Part shown: one piece after another, positions 45,063 through 53,535 of the stretch
How positions within the stretch are numbered: the first letter of the stretch is position 1
How the letters are laid out: the number at the start of each line of letters is the position of its first letter
NCBI GenBank assembly: GCA_963806495.1
Contig: CAWDYA010000007.1
Span: forward strand, 248,001 to 312,000
DNA: 64,000 nucleotides
Source: CAWDYA01 sp963806495
GTDB taxonomy: Bacteria > Acidobacteriota > Polarisedimenticolia > JACPZX01 > DASXTC01
Direction: 5' to 3'
Position numbers and translations under genes: made by a program
Notes under the pieces: model-generated
Databases searched by the model: none
What the model was told of the DNA's origin: nothing
The model's input: only the letters and a program-made list of their open reading frames with translations

Positions 45063-45098
45063 CTTCACACCCATGGGGGGCATTTTCTGGTAGGCTGC
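45063..45098 (-). repeat. right terminal inverted repeat of the insertion sequence
   Basis: Perfect reverse complement of 43778-43813 over 36 bases. It ends 32 bases before the TTG start codon of the aroDE fusion, so the element forms the immediate upstream region of that gene and may affect its expression. Confidence 0.9.
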
Positions 45099-45130
45099 GG
45101 GCGGTCTGTACCCCCACCTCGGAGGACACC

Positions 45131-46654
45131 TTGATCATCGTCTCCCTGCTCGATCGCGACCCCTCCCGACTGCGCGAGCAGATCCTCTCCGCTCCGCAGA
45201 AGGCGGACCTGCTCGAGGTGCGCCTGGACGCGCTCAAACGTGTGGATCATGCGACCCTGGCGATGCTGTTCGATGAGTCGCCGACGCCCCTGATCGCGAC
45301 GTGCCGCAGGGCCGAGGACGGGGGGTTGTTCAGGGGGTCGGAGAAGCGCCGCGTGGATGTGCTCTGGACCGCGGTGACGGCGGGAGCGAGCTACGTCGAC
45401 GTGGAACTGGGAAGCGGCGCGGAGTCGCTCGTGGGCTCGCTGTCGGATCGTCACGGAATCGGCGTGATTCTGTCGCACCACGACACGACAAAGATGCCAC
45501 GGGATCTGGACCGGCTGTATGCGAGGATGTCCGCCATCGGTGGCGTGAAAGCGGTGAAGATCGTCGGCACGGCGAGACGCGCGACCGATGTGCTTGAGGT
45601 GAGGGATTTCCTCCGGCGGGCCGGCCGTTCCGAGCCGCGGGTCGCCGCCTTCTGCATGGGACCGGCGGGCGTGGTCAGCAGGATCCTCGCGCTGGAGTGG
45701 GGCTCGTGGGCGGTCTACGCTTCGCCGGGCTCGGGGCGCGAGACGGCTCCGGGTCAGCTGAGCCTCACGGATCTCATCGGGGTGTATCGTGTCGGAGAGA
45801 TCGAGGATGAGACGCGGTTCACCGCCATCATCGGGACGCCGCTTGCCCACTCGCTCTCGCCCGTGATGCACAACGCGGCCTATGGCGAGCAGGCGCTCGA
45901 CTACCGGTACGTCCCCCTGGAGATTCCGCATGCTTCCGGTCTGAAGGACCTGCGTTCGCTCGCGCGGGAGCTGAGGCTCCGCGGAATCTCGGTGACGGCT
46001 CCCTACAAGACGCGGGTGATGAGTTGCCTGGACATGGTCGAGCCGATGGCGGAGAGGATCGGCGCGGTGAACACGATCGTCTTCGACGGAAGCCGGCTCG
46101 TCGGCTTCAACACCGACGCGACCGGTGGTCTGGCGGCGCTTCAGGATGCACTGGCCACGATGGGGATGACGCTCGAGGGCATGAGCGTGGCGGTGGTGGG
46201 CAGCGGCGGGGCCGCGCGGGCGCTGGCCCATGCGGTGGCGGGCGTGGGTGCGCGGGTGATCGTGGCGAGCCGATCCGAGCGCCGGGGACGGGCTCTCGCC
46301 CGTGCCGTCGACGGCCGTCACGTGAAGCTGAGCCGGCTGTCGAGCGAGAGGTACGAGGTTCTGATCAACTGCACTCCGGTCGGCATGGACTCGGCGGGAG
46401 GACGCAGCCGGGCGCTCCCTGTCCCGCGCCGCGCGCTGAAGGGCCGTCTGGTCTATGACGTGGTCTACACACCGGAGTCGACACGGCTGCTGAAGGAAGC
46501 GCGCGAACGCGGCCTCGCCACGCTGGGTGGTCTGGAGATGCTGGTCAGGCAGGCGGCCGAGCAGTACGCCCTGTTCACCGGGCGGGACGCTCCGGCCGAC
46601 ATCATGCGGGCGGCCGCGCAGCAGGCGCTGCGGTTTCCCCGCGAGGCGGGGTGA
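45131..46654 (+). CDS. aroDE: bifunctional 3-dehydroquinate dehydratase (type I) / shikimate dehydrogenase
   Basis: This 507-residue fusion covers two consecutive shikimate-pathway steps. The TTG at 45131 follows GGAGGA and gives MIIVSLLDRDPSRL. Residues 1-215 are type I AroD: LLEVRLDAL, ILSHHDTTKMP (catalytic His) and GVKAVKIVGTARRA (Schiff-base Lys). Residues about 225-507 are AroE: AIIGTPLAHSLSPVMHNAAY, then GISVTAPYKTRVM (catalytic Lys), NTDATGGLAALQDAL, and VAVVGSGGAARALAHAV (NADP). The C-terminal GLEMLVRQAAEQYALFTG is AroE. The fusion is known in a few phyla. The long upstream frame into the insertion sequence is not coding. Confidence 0.92.
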   Translation: MIIVSLLDRDPSRLREQILSAPQKADLLEVRLDALKRVDHATLAMLFDESPTPLIATCRRAEDGGLFRGSEKRRVDVLWTAVTAGASYVDVELGSGAESLVGSLSDRHGIGVILSHHDTTKMPRDLDRLYARMSAIGGVKAVKIVGTARRATDVLEVRDFLRRAGRSEPRVAAFCMGPAGVVSRILALEWGSWAVYASPGSGRETAPGQLSLTDLIGVYRVGEIEDETRFTAIIGTPLAHSLSPVMHNAAYGEQALDYRYVPLEIPHASGLKDLRSLARELRLRGISVTAPYKTRVMSCLDMVEPMAERIGAVNTIVFDGSRLVGFNTDATGGLAALQDALATMGMTLEGMSVAVVGSGGAARALAHAVAGVGARVIVASRSERRGRALARAVDGRHVKLSRLSSERYEVLINCTPVGMDSAGGRSRALPVPRRALKGRLVYDVVYTPESTRLLKEARERGLATLGGLEMLVRQAAEQYALFTGRDAPADIMRAAAQQALRFPREAG

Positions 46655-46666
46655 TATACTCTCGAT

Positions 46667-47716
46667 ATGGCGCGCAAGGACGCACCGGATCGGTACTCCC
46701 GCCAGGTATTGTTCACCCCGATCGGCGATGAAGGACAGCGGCGGATTCGCGAATCGTCCGTGGCCGTCGTCGGCTGCGGAGCACTCGGCTCCGTGTCCAG
46801 CGCCCTGATGGCTCGCGCCGGTGTCGGCCGGCTGCGCATCATCGATCGCGACTACGTCGAGACGAGCAACCTCCAGCGGCAGTTTCTCTTCGACGAGGAC
46901 GATGTCCGTGACATGCGGCCCAAGGCGATCGCCGCGGCCGAGAGGCTGCAGCGCGTCAACCGCGACGTCGATGTCGAAGGAGTGGTCGCGGATCTCAATC
47001 CGGACAACGCGGTAGATCTGCTGTCGAAGGCGACGCTAATCCTCGACGGGACCGACAACTTCGAAACGCGCTTCCTGATCAACGACGTTTCGGTCCGGCA
47101 CGATGTCCCCTGGATCTATACCGCCTGCCTCGGCAGCTACGGTCTCATGATGAATGTCCTGCCGGGCGACACGGCCTGCCTGCGGTGTCTGCTCGAGTCG
47201 GCGCCACCGCCCGGCAGCGTCCCGACGTGCGACACGGCGGGGGTCATCGGCCCTATCGTCTCCGTGATCGCGGGCCTGCAGGGGGCCGAGGCGCTCAAGT
47301 ACCTCGCGGGCAGGCGCGACGACATGACCCGCGACCTGGTCAGCATCGACGTCTGGACGGGCGCGATGACCCGCATGGAGGTGCCGCGCAGCGGTGGAAG
47401 AAGACGTTGCGAGACCTGCGATGGTCTCTCGTTCGAGTACCTGTCGGGGCGGGGCGGCCGATCGGTCACCCTGTGCGGGCGCAACTCGGTGCAGGTCACC
47501 CCGGAGACCCACGCCAGCCTGGACCTCGAGGACCTGGCGGCGCGGCTGTCCCGTCTCGACGCCGGCGGTCTCGGCGTGGTCACCTCCCGTTTCCTGTTGC
47601 GGTTCGAGGTGGAGGACCTCGTCGTGTCGGTGTTTCCCGACGGACGGGCGATCGTGAGCGGCACGAAAGACCCGGCAGTGGCCCGGGGCGTCTACGCCCG
47701 TTTCGTGGGGGTCTGA
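46667..47716 (+). CDS. ThiF/MoeB/HesA-family E1-like adenylyltransferase
   Basis: This 349-residue protein is an adenylating enzyme for ubiquitin-like sulfur carriers. The nucleotide-binding region is VAVVGCGALGSVSSALMARA, followed by IIDRDYVETSNLQRQFLFDE (ThiF signature) and DGTDNFETRFLIND. Zinc cysteines are CLRC and CETC. The catalytic cysteine region is SVPTCDTAGVIGPIVSVIAGLQGAEALKYL, with the Cys near residue 190. An unusual extra C-terminal part (about residues 250-349) may bind or mimic a carrier. The substrate is probably a ThiS/MoaD-type protein. It lies next to a cysteine desulfurase-like gene that would supply sulfur. Confidence 0.85.
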   Translation: MARKDAPDRYSRQVLFTPIGDEGQRRIRESSVAVVGCGALGSVSSALMARAGVGRLRIIDRDYVETSNLQRQFLFDEDDVRDMRPKAIAAAERLQRVNRDVDVEGVVADLNPDNAVDLLSKATLILDGTDNFETRFLINDVSVRHDVPWIYTACLGSYGLMMNVLPGDTACLRCLLESAPPPGSVPTCDTAGVIGPIVSVIAGLQGAEALKYLAGRRDDMTRDLVSIDVWTGAMTRMEVPRSGGRRRCETCDGLSFEYLSGRGGRSVTLCGRNSVQVTPETHASLDLEDLAARLSRLDAGGLGVVTSRFLLRFEVEDLVVSVFPDGRAIVSGTKDPAVARGVYARFVGV

Positions 47717-47722
47717 GCCGCC

Positions 47723-48868
47723 ATGATCTATCTCGACAACGCTGCGACGACGTACCCCAAGCCGGAGAGCGTCTACACCGGGATGGACAGGTTCGCCCGC
47801 GAGCTCGGCGCGAACCCAGGCCGGGGAGGCCACCGGATGGCGGTGGCGGCGGAGGGCGCGATCGCCTCCGTGCGGCGTGCCCTGACGGAGTTCTTCGGAG
47901 GGCACGACCCGCTGCGCCTCGTCTTCGCCTTCAACACGACCGACGCGCTCAACATGGCGATCAAGGGAGTTCTGCGTCAGGGCGACCACGTGGTCACCAC
48001 CGACATAGAGCACAACTCGATCTCACGGCCGCTGACTCGACTCGAGCGCGAAGGCTTCATCACCGTCACGCGGGTTGCTGTCTCACCGGACGGCGTGCTC
48101 AATCCGGACGACCTGTCCCGTGCGATGACCGCCGGGACGCGACTGGTGGCCATCGGCCACGCGAACAACGTCCTCGGGTCGGTTCAGCCTGTCCGTGCCA
48201 TCGGTGCCGCCACACGGCGTGGAGGGGCGCTGCTGCTGCTCGACGCCGCGCAGAGCGCGGGGTTGATACCGATCGACGTGGAGCGGGATGAGATCGATCT
48301 GCTGGCGTTCCCGGGGCACAAGAGCATGCTCGGGCCGATGGGTACCGGGGGGCTTCATGTCGGGGAGCGGGCGGCGCCCGCATTCTGGAGAGAGGGAGGG
48401 ACAGGGGGCGATTCGGCCAGCCCCACGCAGCCCGAGGAGTTCCCGTTCTGCCTCGAGGCCGGCACGCCGAACGCGGCCGGGATCGTCGGGCTCGGCGCCG
48501 GGCTGGCGTACGTGAAGGAGCGCGGCCCGGAGCGGATCGCGGCACACGAGATCGCCCTGGCGGCACGTCTCTGGGATCGCCTGGAGGGCGACCCCCGTTT
48601 CCGGCTCCACGGGCCTTCCCTGGCCGGGCCGTCGGTGCGCACGGGTGTCGTCAGCCTCGCCGTCGAGGGCCATCCGCCCGAGCAGGCGGCCGCCATCCTC
48701 GACGCCTCGTTCGGGATCGCCGTACGGGCCGGGCTGCATTGCGCGCCGGGGGCGCACCGCCTGATCGGCACGTTCCCCCAGGGCAGCGTGCGCGTGAGCC
48801 CGGGCCCGTTCTCGACCCCCGCGGACATCGACACGCTGACCGACGCGCTCGTCGCGATCGTCTCCTGA
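47723..48868 (+). CDS. cysteine desulfurase / selenocysteine lyase-like class V aminotransferase
   Basis: This is a 381-residue PLP enzyme. It opens MIYLDNAATTYPKPESVYTG, has DIEHNSISRPL, and the Schiff-base lysine in LLAFPGHKSMLGPMGTGGL. The C-terminal active-site cysteine is in RAGLHCAPGAHRLIGT, then SVRVSPGPFSTPADID. This RAGLHCAP...GT signature belongs to the shorter EF2568-like clade that occurs near selD in selenium-dependent clusters and whose substrate is uncertain (cysteine, selenocysteine, or both). Here selD is about 4 kb away across an insertion sequence. The start is 6 bases after the ThiF-like gene, so the two are co-transcribed. Confidence 0.85.
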   Translation: MIYLDNAATTYPKPESVYTGMDRFARELGANPGRGGHRMAVAAEGAIASVRRALTEFFGGHDPLRLVFAFNTTDALNMAIKGVLRQGDHVVTTDIEHNSISRPLTRLEREGFITVTRVAVSPDGVLNPDDLSRAMTAGTRLVAIGHANNVLGSVQPVRAIGAATRRGGALLLLDAAQSAGLIPIDVERDEIDLLAFPGHKSMLGPMGTGGLHVGERAAPAFWREGGTGGDSASPTQPEEFPFCLEAGTPNAAGIVGLGAGLAYVKERGPERIAAHEIALAARLWDRLEGDPRFRLHGPSLAGPSVRTGVVSLAVEGHPPEQAAAILDASFGIAVRAGLHCAPGAHRLIGTFPQGSVRVSPGPFSTPADIDTLTDALVAIVS

Positions 48869-48934
48869 GCAGCGGCGGCGCATTTGTCATAAAATCCGGC
48901 AGGCATCGCAAGGCACCGGCACCCGGAGGCTCCC

Positions 48935-49582
48935 ATGCCCGAATCGATAGCTCTTCGACGTCGTCCGCGGCTCAGCACGTGCGCGGGCCTGGCTCTCATC
49001 CTGCTGATAGCGGTCCTGGTGCCGGGCTGCCGGCGCGGTCCCCGACCGCCGGCACCTGGCGTTCCGTACGCCTCGGGCACGCCGAGCCCCAAACTCGCCA
49101 CTTTCATCTACAAGGAAGAGGGGAAGCTCTATCTGATGACCGTGGGTGTCAACGCAACACGCTTCCACGACAAGGACCCGTTCGTCCCGCTGACGGTCGC
49201 GCTGGTGAACAAGAGCGACGTGCCGCTGGAGATCACACGCGAGTCCTTCACCCTGGTGGATCCGGTCAGCGGCCGGCGGTACGGGCTGGCCAGCGTCGAC
49301 GAGGTGAGACGCCAGGGGAAACAGGTGTACGACCGGCGTCTCATGGATCTCGAGCACCTCGCGAGCAAGCTGGAGATCTTCCAGCGCGTCCCGAGCAATT
49401 TCTTCCCCTTCTCGGAACTGGTCGACGACAACCCGGAGCTCCATGCGTTCCAGTATCTGCTGGACAACCTGTATTTCCCCCACCCGGAGGGTGAGCTGCT
49501 CGGCAAGACCTTCGAGCTCCACGTGAACGCTCGCGGCGTCCAGGGGGAGCTGTTCGTGGTCTTCACGGTGCCCGAGAAATGA
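48935..49582 (+). CDS. putative lipoprotein of unknown function
   Basis: This 215-residue protein has a lipoprotein signal: a long basic leader, the hydrophobic stretch LALILLIAVLVPG and then a cysteine (LVPGC) near residue 31. The mature part is 180 residues and beta-rich with charged stretches, for example VNKSDVPLEITRESFTLVDP and VNARGVQGELFVVFTVPEK. There is no recognisable enzyme motif. It may be an envelope protein of the type that carries an FxxL Ig-like fold. It is separated from the desulfurase by 66 bases and from the anthranilate synthase subunit by 34. No function is assigned. Confidence 0.6.
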   Translation: MPESIALRRRPRLSTCAGLALILLIAVLVPGCRRGPRPPAPGVPYASGTPSPKLATFIYKEEGKLYLMTVGVNATRFHDKDPFVPLTVALVNKSDVPLEITRESFTLVDPVSGRRYGLASVDEVRRQGKQVYDRRLMDLEHLASKLEIFQRVPSNFFPFSELVDDNPELHAFQYLLDNLYFPHPEGELLGKTFELHVNARGVQGELFVVFTVPEK

Positions 49583-49616
49583 ACGGCCCTCCCGGCGGTG
49601 CGGCACGACGGTCTCC

Positions 49617-50249
49617 ATGATCCTGCTGCTGGACAACCATGATTCGTTCACCTGGAACCTGGCCCAGTACCTGATGGAGCTGGGGGCCCGCGTGCGGGTC
49701 GAATTGAGCGACGCGGTCGGGGTGGACGAGGTCCTCGGCAGCGGGTGCCGGGGCATCGTCATCTCTCCCGGCCCGGGTCGGCCGGAGCGCGCGGGGATCA
49801 CCGTCGAGCTGATCCGGCGTGCAGCGGGACGCATCCCGGTGCTGGGCGTCTGCCTGGGGCACCAGGCGATTGCCCAGGCGTTCGGCGGCCGGATCATCCG
49901 CGCGGGACGACCGATGCACGGGAAGACCTCCCCGGTCCGACATGACGGACGCGGTGTCTTCGCTGGGATGGGCAATCCGTTCGAAGCGACCCGATACCAC
50001 TCCCTCGTCGTCGACCCGAACTCGGTGCCCCCCGAGCTGGAGGTCACGGCTGTCTCGGACGACGACGGCGAGCAGGTCATCATGGGGCTGCGTCACCGCC
50101 GGCACCCTCGCGTGGCGCTCGAGGGCGTCCAGTTCCACCCCGAGTCGATCCTCACGACCGAGGGAAAGAAGCTGGTGGCCAACTTCATCGATGCCGTTTC
50201 TTCACCCGCCGGCGTCGCGCGGGTCCTCTCGCAGCGGGGGGTCGCATGA
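49617..50249 (+). CDS. trpG: anthranilate/aminodeoxychorismate synthase glutamine amidotransferase subunit
   Basis: This 210-residue class I glutamine amidotransferase has ILLLDNHDSFTWNLAQYL (family opening), then GIVISPGPGRPERAG (oxyanion loop). The catalytic triad regions are GVCLGHQAIAQAFGG (Cys near 79) and VQFHPESILTTEGKKL (His/Glu). It supplies ammonia to anthranilate synthase (tryptophan) or to aminodeoxychorismate synthase (folate); the two uses cannot be told apart by sequence. Its large partner (TrpE/PabB) is not in the window. trpC and trpF follow with overlaps, which favours tryptophan. Confidence 0.92.
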   Translation: MILLLDNHDSFTWNLAQYLMELGARVRVELSDAVGVDEVLGSGCRGIVISPGPGRPERAGITVELIRRAAGRIPVLGVCLGHQAIAQAFGGRIIRAGRPMHGKTSPVRHDGRGVFAGMGNPFEATRYHSLVVDPNSVPPELEVTAVSDDDGEQVIMGLRHRRHPRVALEGVQFHPESILTTEGKKLVANFIDAVSSPAGVARVLSQRGVA

Positions 50250-51037
50250 CGGCCGGTCTGCTTCTCGAACTGGCCGCCGCGTCGAGGATACGCGCCGAGG
50301 CGGCGATGGCCACCCAGCCGCTCGACGGGTACGAGGATCTCATCGGCAGGCTCCCTGCGGTGCGACCCTTCGCCGCGCGCCTTTCGAGGACCGCGGGTCC
50401 GCCGCCGAGAGTGATCGCCGAGATGAAGCGCTCCGCGCCCGGCGCGGGTCTGCTCCGGCAGAGCTATGTCCCGAGGCAGATCGCGCTCGGCTACGCCCGG
50501 GTGGGCGCTGCGGCGATCTCGGTCGCGACCGAGCCGGATCAGTTCGGGGGCGATCTGAGCCATCTGGTGGAGGTCAGGGCGGCCCACCTCCCGGTGCTCC
50601 GGAACGACTTCCTGGTGACGCCGTACCAGGTGGCGGAGTCGCGGGCGAGCGGCGCCGACGCCGTGCTCCTTATCGCGGGAATGCTCCCCGGCCCGCCGCT
50701 CGGGATCATGCTCCACGCCGCGCGGCGTTACGGAATCGAGGCCATGGTGGAGATAAGCGACGAAACCGAGCTGGCCGCGGCGCTGGACTCGGGAGCGCGG
50801 GTCGTCAGCGTGAGCGGCAGGAATCCGGAGACCATGCGGGCGGATCCGGCCGCCCTCCTGGAACTGAGAAAGAAGGTCCCGTCCGATGTGACGGCAGTGG
50901 CCCGGGGTGGCATCGGTGCCCGCGAAGATATCGACCGGCTCCTCGACGGCGAATTCGATGCGTTCCTGATCGGCGAGGCGCTGATGCGGGAGCACGACCC
51001 CGGGGATGCGTTGTGGAAGATCATGCAGCCGGCGTGA
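50246..51037 (+). CDS. trpC: indole-3-glycerol phosphate synthase
   Basis: This is a 263-residue TIM-barrel enzyme of tryptophan synthesis. It has VIAEMKRSAPGAGLL (catalytic lysine, phosphate site), then GAAAISVATEPDQFGGDLSHL, LRNDFLVTPYQVAESRASGA (second catalytic Lys/Asp region), and AVARGGIGAREDIDRLLDGE with a FLIGEALMRE end. The ATG overlaps the trpG stop (ATGA). The following trpF GTG start overlaps its own stop, so the three genes form a coupled operon. The other trp genes (E, D, A, B) are elsewhere. Confidence 0.93.
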   Translation: MTAGLLLELAAASRIRAEAAMATQPLDGYEDLIGRLPAVRPFAARLSRTAGPPPRVIAEMKRSAPGAGLLRQSYVPRQIALGYARVGAAAISVATEPDQFGGDLSHLVEVRAAHLPVLRNDFLVTPYQVAESRASGADAVLLIAGMLPGPPLGIMLHAARRYGIEAMVEISDETELAAALDSGARVVSVSGRNPETMRADPAALLELRKKVPSDVTAVARGGIGAREDIDRLLDGEFDAFLIGEALMREHDPGDALWKIMQPA

Positions 51038-51684
51038 GCCGGACACGGGTCAAGATCTGCGGGATCACACGCGTCACGGACGCCGAGGCCGCAGTCGAGG
51101 CCGGAGTCGACGCTCTGGGGTTCGTCCTCTGGAAGGGGAGCGCGCGCTCGGTGCCGGCCGGCACCGTGGCCGGCATCGTCTCAGGGCTGCCTCCCTATGT
51201 CCTGCGTGTGGGCGTCTTCGTCAACGAGCCGGCGGAAGCGCTCACGACCGCACTGCGCACCGCCCGGCTCGATCGGGCGCAGTTGCACGGCGAGGAAGAC
51301 GACGCCTATTGCGCCGCTCTGGGGGTGGACTGGTACAAGGTGTTCCGCGTGGGGCCCGGCACCGAGCCCTCGGCCGTGGCCGCGGCGGTCTCGCGGCTGG
51401 GCCGGCGGGCCTTCATGCTCGACACGCGAGCGTCCCACACCGCAGGAGGCACCGGCGTCGCGTTCGATTGGCGGATCGCCGCGAAGATCGCCATGCGCGC
51501 CGCTCTGGCGGGCCGGCCCCGCCTGATCCTGGCGGGCGGGCTGGACCCCGACAACGTTGCAGAGGCGGTCCGGCTGGTGCGCCCGTGGGCAGTGGACGTC
51601 TCCAGCGGGGTGGAGGCGAAACCGGGCATCAAGGACCCGGCGCGCATTCGCGCCTTCGTGGACGCGGTTCGGGCCGCCTGTTGA
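51034..51684 (+). CDS. trpF: phosphoribosylanthranilate isomerase
   Basis: This 216-residue protein starts at GTG 51034, overlapping the trpC stop. It begins VSRTRVKICGITRVTDAEAA with the catalytic Cys of TrpF (KICGIT). Further motifs are ALGFVLWKGSARSV, VGVFVNEPAEAL and DRAQLHGEEDDAY. The catalytic Asp region is FMLDTRASHTAGGTGVAFDW, and the C-terminal phosphate site is AVDVSSGVEAKPGIKDPARI. It isomerises phosphoribosyl anthranilate in the tryptophan pathway. Stand-alone TrpF is normal in many bacteria. It ends the trp operon. Confidence 0.93.
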   Translation: MSRTRVKICGITRVTDAEAAVEAGVDALGFVLWKGSARSVPAGTVAGIVSGLPPYVLRVGVFVNEPAEALTTALRTARLDRAQLHGEEDDAYCAALGVDWYKVFRVGPGTEPSAVAAAVSRLGRRAFMLDTRASHTAGGTGVAFDWRIAAKIAMRAALAGRPRLILAGGLDPDNVAEAVRLVRPWAVDVSSGVEAKPGIKDPARIRAFVDAVRAAC

Positions 51685-51775
51685 GCCGTCGGGCCCGCAG
51701 CGCCGGGGTTTGACGGGCGGCACGGGGGGACATAAGTTGCCCCTGCTCCGCCACATCCGGCGGACAGGGGAACGT

Positions 51776-52669
51776 ATGCCTGCCCATTTCGGCTTTCGCG
51801 GCCCGATGCGGCTGCTGCTCCTCCTCGCGAGCGTGCTCCTCGTCGGGTGGCTCGACCTTGCCAGCGGCCCCGACCTCGGCTTCGCGCTGTTCTATCTCCC
51901 TTCCGTGGCCGCCGCCGGGTGGTGGCTAGGCAAGCGCGGCGTGGTGACTATCGGCAGTATGGGGGCCCTCGCCTGGACGATCGCGGAAGCGATCTCGCGG
52001 CCCGATCTGGCCTTCGGCCTGGCGGCCTGGAACGGGTTGACAAGGCTCGCGATCTTCCTGGTGATCGGGATGCTCACGACGCGGGTGCGCGAGGACCGCG
52101 ACCGGTTGACCATCCTGCTCGACCGCGAGCGCACTCTGGCCCGCACCGATCGGGTGACGGAGCTTCCGAACTCGCGCGGGTTCCTCGAGGTGCTGATGAC
52201 CGAGGCATCGAGGAGCCGCCGCACCGGCCGGCCTCTCTGCCTCGCCTACATCGACCTCGACAACTTCAAGCGGATAAACGACTCGTACGGACACGCGGCG
52301 GGCGACACGGTGCTCGCGCGTGCGGCCACTCTCATCCGGGAGAACATCCGAGCCTCCGACGTGCCTGCACGGATCGGCGGTGACGAGTTCGTGGTGCTGT
52401 TCTGGGAGGCGGACCTGCAGGCGGCCGAGGCGATCGCGCGCCGGATTTGCGAAAGCCTGAACGCCCTGGAGAACGGATATCCGGGAACGGCTGTGGGCGC
52501 GAGCATCGGCGTGGCCTGGTACGACGCCCCGCCCGAGAGCGTGGAGGAGATCCTCCAGTGCGCCGACAAGGCGATGTACGAGGCGAAATCGGGGGGCAAG
52601 CGACGCGTGGTGCTGAGGCGCTTCGGGGCCGCCCCGGACAGGCTGGCCGCTAGCCGAAACGTCCGGTGA
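51776..52669 (+). CDS. membrane diguanylate cyclase (GGDEF)
   Basis: This 297-residue protein synthesises c-di-GMP. Residues about 10-105 hold four short membrane spans (MASE-like). A linker with TRVREDRDRLTILLDRERT leads to the GGDEF domain: RTDRVTELPNSRGFLEVLM, YIDLDNFKRINDSYGHAAGD (metal and GTP), and RIGGDEFVVLF at residue 201 (active GGDEF). The inhibitory I-site RASD lies seven residues before the GG, so product inhibition is expected. A weak TTGACG/CATAAG promoter-like pair lies near 51710-51736. The exopolysaccharide locus is a plausible downstream target. Its end overlaps pstB by 20 bases on the opposite strand. Confidence 0.93.
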   Translation: MPAHFGFRGPMRLLLLLASVLLVGWLDLASGPDLGFALFYLPSVAAAGWWLGKRGVVTIGSMGALAWTIAEAISRPDLAFGLAAWNGLTRLAIFLVIGMLTTRVREDRDRLTILLDRERTLARTDRVTELPNSRGFLEVLMTEASRSRRTGRPLCLAYIDLDNFKRINDSYGHAAGDTVLARAATLIRENIRASDVPARIGGDEFVVLFWEADLQAAEAIARRICESLNALENGYPGTAVGASIGVAWYDAPPESVEEILQCADKAMYEAKSGGKRRVVLRRFGAAPDRLAASRNVR

Positions 52670-53513
52670 TGTAATCCTCGGTCTGTTTCCGCTCCGGCTT
52701 CAGGAACATCACCTTTGTGGGACCGTACTCCACGAGCCTCCCGAGGTACATGAACGCCGTGAACTCCGAGACACGCGCGGCCTGCTGCATGTTGTGGGTG
52801 ACGATCAGAACCGTGTAATCCCCCTGCAGCGAGAAGATCAGCTCCTCGACCTTGCCCGTGGCGATCGGGTCGAGCGCGGAGCAGGGCTCGTCCATCAGGA
52901 GGACCTCGGGGTCGGCCGCGATCGCGCGCGCGATACAGAGACGCTGCTGCTGTCCTCCCGAGAGTTCCAGGGCACTTGCATGGAGTCTGTCCCGCACCTC
53001 GTCCCACAGCGCGGCCGAGCGCAGGCTCCGTTCCACCGTTTCGTCCAGGATCGAGCGCCGTTTCACCCCGTCGATTCGCAGGGGATAGATGACGTTCTCG
53101 TAGATGGACATCGGGAACGGATTCGACTTCTGGAAGACCATCCCCATCCGCTTGCGGAGCTCGATCACGTCCACACCCGTCCTGTAGATCGAGTCTCCGT
53201 TGAGACGCATGTCCCCCCCGATCCGGACGCCGTCCACGAGGTCGTTGAGCCGATTCACGGAACGCACCAGGGTCGACTTGCCGCAACCCGAGGGCCCGAT
53301 GAGGGATGTGACCTTCCCGGCAGGAATAGGCATGGTCACCTCGAAGAGAGCCTGGGTCGCACCGTACCAGAGGCTGAACCGATCGATCTCGAGGACCGCC
53401 TCCTCGGAGAGGATCTCGGGGTGCACGAAAGTGCCGGTGTCGGGCTGCGATGTCTCGCCGGGGGCGGCCGCAGTCTCCGCGGGAGGTGCTCTCAGGTCGT
53501 CGGTGACGCTCAT
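52650..53513 (-). CDS. pstB: phosphate ABC transporter ATP-binding protein
   Basis: This 287-residue ATPase has Walker A SLIGPSGCGKSTLVRSVNRL, the ABC signature LELSGGQQQRLCIARAI, Walker B EVLLMDEPCSALDP and the H-loop VTHNMQQA. It powers the Pst system with pstC/pstA at 53536-57875. A 55-residue Pro/Ala-rich N-terminal extension precedes the domain. The ATG at 53513 follows GGGAGG; the track's longer frame adds non-conserved sequence. Last gene of the pst operon, ending 20 bases inside the 3' end of the convergent cyclase. Confidence 0.95.
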   Translation of the reverse strand: MSVTDDLRAPPAETAAAPGETSQPDTGTFVHPEILSEEAVLEIDRFSLWYGATQALFEVTMPIPAGKVTSLIGPSGCGKSTLVRSVNRLNDLVDGVRIGGDMRLNGDSIYRTGVDVIELRKRMGMVFQKSNPFPMSIYENVIYPLRIDGVKRRSILDETVERSLRSAALWDEVRDRLHASALELSGGQQQRLCIARAIAADPEVLLMDEPCSALDPIATGKVEELIFSLQGDYTVLIVTHNMQQAARVSEFTAFMYLGRLVEYGPTKVMFLKPERKQTEDYITGRFG

Positions 53514-53535
53514 TCGGTCCTCTGCCTCCCGATTC

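Larger units (their letters stand above)
43778..45098. mobile_element. insertion sequence, 1,321 bp, with 36-bp perfect terminal inverted repeats
   Basis: Two perfect 36-bp inverted repeats (43778-43813 and 45063-45098) flank one transposase gene read on the minus strand. The element sits between the 5' end of selD and the aroDE gene, 63 bases upstream of the selD start codon. No target-site duplication is visible outside the repeats, either because it has decayed or because the element boundary lies a few bases inside. An IS1/IS1595-like type is suggested by the transposase layout, but the family is not certain. The element looks complete, since repeats and transposase are both intact. Confidence 0.88.

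Noticed and set aside
43770..45106. Target-site duplication flanking the insertion sequence
   Set aside because: The bases directly outside the 36-bp repeats do not match each other in direct orientation, so no duplication is claimed.
51710..51736. Strong promoter for the diguanylate cyclase
   Set aside because: TTGACG is present but the best -10 is only CATAAG at 15 bases; too weak to list as a separate feature.
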